Source: an uncultured Gemmatimonadota bacterium
GTDB lineage: Bacteria; Gemmatimonadota; Gemmatimonadetes; Gemmatimonadales; Gemmatimonadaceae
DNA length: 6,549 bases
Direction: 5' to 3'
NCBI GenBank assembly: GCA_946479995.1
Contig: CAMLIU010000092.1
Span: 1 to 6,549, forward strand
Positions 4,590 to 6,549 of the stretch are shown in pieces. The notes beneath the pieces were generated by a model. That model was not told the origin of the DNA and did no database searches. It worked only from the letters and a program-made list of their open reading frames with translations. Position numbers and translations under genes: made by a program. Numbering within the stretch: the stretch's first letter is position 1; each line of letters begins with the position of its first letter.

Positions 4590-6549
4590 ATGCCCTCGTC
4601 CTTCGCCAATCGCGCCACTGTGGCGTTGCTGTTGTTCAGCACCGCCGCGCCGCTCGTGGCGCAGCAGCCGCATCCCGTCACCGCCGACGACTACACCCGC
4701 GCCGAGAAGTTCCTCGCGCCGTGGACCATGCCGCTCGTCTATGGCACGGGCGTGCGTCCCACCTGGCTGGCCAACGACCGGTTCTGGTACCGCACCACCA
4801 CGCCTACGGGTTCGCAGTTCGTCGTCGTGGATCCGGCACGCGGCTCGCGCGCGCCGGCGTTCGACGCGGCCCGCATCGCCGCCGGTCTCTCGGCCGCCAT
4901 CGGCCAGCGCTACGAGGCCACCGCGCTGCCGTTCACGACCTTCGAGTACACGCCGAGCGGCCTCGTTCGCGTCCGTGTCGGTCGGCGCACCTACGACTGC
5001 AACCAGGAGACGGGGCGCTGCGGCGAGGCGATGGACGTGCACGAGGAGATGCGCGCTCCCGACTCGCGCAACGGCGCTCCGCCGGTGAACGTGTCGCCCG
5101 ACGGCAAGCGCGCCGCATTCATCCGCGACTACAACCTCTGGGTGCGTGACCTCGCCACCGGCACCGAGAAGCAGCTCACGCGTGACGGCGTCGAGCGCTT
5201 CGGCTATGCCACCGACAACGCCGGCTGGACCCACAGCGATCGCCCCATCCTCGTCTGGTCACCGGACTCGAGGAAGATCGCGACCTTCCAGCAGGACGAG
5301 CGCGGCGTCGGCAACATGTACCTCGTCGGCACGAGCGTCGGCCACCCGGAGCTGCAGGCCTGGCCGTACCCGCTGCCCGGGGACAGCATCATCACCACCA
5401 TCCAGCGCGTCGTGATCGACGTCGACAACGGCAACGTGGTGCGCTTCCGGATGCCCGCCGACCAGCACCGCTCCACCCTCTGCGACGACATCTCCTGCCG
5501 CGGCGGCGACTGGACCGACGTGCAGTGGTATCCCGACGGCTCGCACGTCGCCTTCGTCTCCACCTCGCGCGACCACAAGAAGGAGACCTTCCGCATTGCC
5601 GACGCGAGCACTGGTGAAGTGCGCGACGTGTTCGAGGAGACCGTCCCCACGCAGTACGAGTCGGGCAACGGGAAGGCGAACTGGGTCGTGCTTCCCGCGT
5701 CGAACGAGGTGATCTGGTTCTCCGAGCGCGACGACTGGGGCCAGCTCTTCCTGTACGATCTCACCACCGGCAGGCTGAAGTCGAAGATCACCACCGCCGC
5801 CGGCAACGTCGTCCAGCTCCTCAACGTGGACCCGAAGTCGCGCACCCTCTGGTTCACCGGCGTCGGCCTCACCCCCGGGCGTGATCCGTACTTCCGCGGC
5901 CTCTATCGCATCGGCATGGACGGCAAGGGATTCGCGTCGCTCACGCCGGAGAACGCCGACCACGACGTCACGATGTCGCCCTCCGGCCGCTGGTTCGTGG
6001 ACACGTACTCTACGCCCACCACGCCGCAGGTCACCGTGCTGCGTGACGCGGCGGGCAAGCTCATTGCCACCCTCGAGAAGGCCGACGCGTCGAAGCTGCT
6101 CGCCTCCGGCTGGAAGCCGCCGATGCCGATCACCGTCAAGGCGCGCGACGGCAAGACCGATCTCTACGGGCTGCTCTACACGCCGACCAGGCTCGACTCG
6201 ACGAAGAAGTACCCGATCATCAACCACATCTACCCGGGTCCGCAGACGGGGAGCGTCGGTGGTCGCGGCTTCAGCCCGGCGCGCGGCGACAACCAGGCGC
6301 TCGCCGAGCTCGGCTTCATCGTCGTCGAGATCGACGGCATGGGTACGCCCTGGCGCTCGAAGAGCTTCCACGACGCCTACTACGGCGACATGGGCGACAA
6401 TACCCTCCCCGACCAGGTGGCGGGGATGAAGGAGCTCGCGCGGCGCTACCGCTGGATCGACCTCGATCGCGCCGGCATCTGGGGCCACTCGGGGGGCGGC
6501 TTCGCCACCGCCGACGCGATGTTCCGCTATCCCGACTTCTTCAAGGTCG
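4590..6549 (+). CDS. S9 family serine peptidase with DPP-IV N-terminal beta-propeller, 3' truncated
   Basis: Exported prolyl-oligopeptidase-family enzyme cleaving peptides; 653 residues are visible before the window ends. Residues 1-24 are a signal peptide (MPSSFANR, hydrophobic core, cleavage at LVA/QQ). A DPP-IV-type propeller spans about 100-490, with blade motifs such as NVSPDGKRAAFIRDYNLWVR and WSPDSRKIATF. The alpha/beta-hydrolase domain starts near 510: IYPGPQ carries Tyr548, matching the oxyanion Tyr of DPP-IV (Tyr547 in human), and GHSGGG (6483-6500) holds the catalytic Ser634 in a G-x-S-x-G-G elbow. The Asp and His of the triad would lie past the right edge. Cysteines 137/144 and 298/303 are spaced like disulfide pairs, fitting an exported protein. 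The paired Glu that grips the free N-terminus in true DPP-IV (as in D-W-V-Y-E-E-E) is not found; the equivalent stretch reads GYATDNAGW (205-213). Dipeptidyl-peptidase activity is therefore uncertain. ATG 4590 is chosen because the signal peptide begins there; an in-frame ATG at 4545 would add 15 non-hydrophobic residues. No Shine-Dalgarno sequence is visible. Confidence 0.92.
   Translation, partial: MPSSFANRATVALLLFSTAAPLVAQQPHPVTADDYTRAEKFLAPWTMPLVYGTGVRPTWLANDRFWYRTTTPTGSQFVVVDPARGSRAPAFDAARIAAGLSAAIGQRYEATALPFTTFEYTPSGLVRVRVGRRTYDCNQETGRCGEAMDVHEEMRAPDSRNGAPPVNVSPDGKRAAFIRDYNLWVRDLATGTEKQLTRDGVERFGYATDNAGWTHSDRPILVWSPDSRKIATFQQDERGVGNMYLVGTSVGHPELQAWPYPLPGDSIITTIQRVVIDVDNGNVVRFRMPADQHRSTLCDDISCRGGDWTDVQWYPDGSHVAFVSTSRDHKKETFRIADASTGEVRDVFEETVPTQYESGNGKANWVVLPASNEVIWFSERDDWGQLFLYDLTTGRLKSKITTAAGNVVQLLNVDPKSRTLWFTGVGLTPGRDPYFRGLYRIGMDGKGFASLTPENADHDVTMSPSGRWFVDTYSTPTTPQVTVLRDAAGKLIATLEKADASKLLASGWKPPMPITVKARDGKTDLYGLLYTPTRLDSTKKYPIINHIYPGPQTGSVGGRGFSPARGDNQALAELGFIVVEIDGMGTPWRSKSFHDAYYGDMGDNTLPDQVAGMKELARRYRWIDLDRAGIWGHSGGGFATADAMFRYPDFFKV

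Noticed and set aside
4435..5149. Two + strand frames of 217 and 231 codons overlapping the peptidase start
   Set aside because: Both are Arg/Ser/Ala-rich shadows in the other two frames of the peptidase gene, beginning inside the repeat element.
2457..5234. Very long open frame on the minus strand, 925 codons, opposite the PLD-like gene and the start of the peptidase gene
   Set aside because: Its composition (runs of Arg, Gly, Glu, Val, His without domain motifs) is what antisense of a GC3-rich gene gives. It crosses the intergenic repeats and opposes two genes with clear motifs.
5259..6488. 409-codon open frame on the minus strand opposite the S9 peptidase
   Set aside because: Antisense shadow: low-complexity Val/Asp/Arg/Gly content and no recognisable motif, while the + strand encodes a clear peptidase with Ser634 and Tyr548.

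Overview
The window is a high-GC bacterial segment with three genes, all on the + strand: a 3'-complete fragment of a glycoside hydrolase family 3 (GH3) beta-N-acetylhexosaminidase, a complete gene for a large exported phospholipase D (PLD)-superfamily protein, and a 5'-complete fragment of an S9/DPP-IV-type serine peptidase. The strong GC bias at third codon positions, the two exported proteins whose signal peptides end in Ala-Gln-Gln, and the mix of secreted hydrolases are compatible with Gemmatimonadota or a similar soil lineage. That assignment is inference from style; there is no marker gene here.

Layout. Positions 2-1327 hold the GH3 enzyme, whose N-terminus lies upstream of the window. 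After 40 bases comes the PLD-like gene (1368-4361), probably cotranscribed with it. Positions 4362-4589 are the only sizeable non-coding stretch and are highly structured. Two 28-base arrays of a degenerate GTACCNC heptamer face each other in opposite orientation (4380-4407 and 4501-4528), with a GC-rich hairpin between them (4414-4447). A candidate promoter follows, and the peptidase gene starts at 4590 and runs off the right edge.

How the genes may work together. All three products look like hydrolytic enzymes, and the two with visible N-termini carry export signals. The GH3 enzyme would attack N-acetylglucosaminides such as peptidoglycan fragments, the PLD-like protein possibly a phosphodiester in a lipid or nucleic acid, and the peptidase peptides. 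A shared role in envelope turnover or digestion of dead cell material is a reasonable guess, but only the first two genes have operon-like spacing.

The least ordinary items are the PLD-like protein and the intergenic element. The protein joins a beta-rich, outer-membrane-like N-terminal region and a helical middle to a PLD core whose two active-site halves have each lost a different consensus residue. The 149-base element is bounded by inverted heptamer arrays. No RNA gene, CRISPR array or transposase gene was seen.
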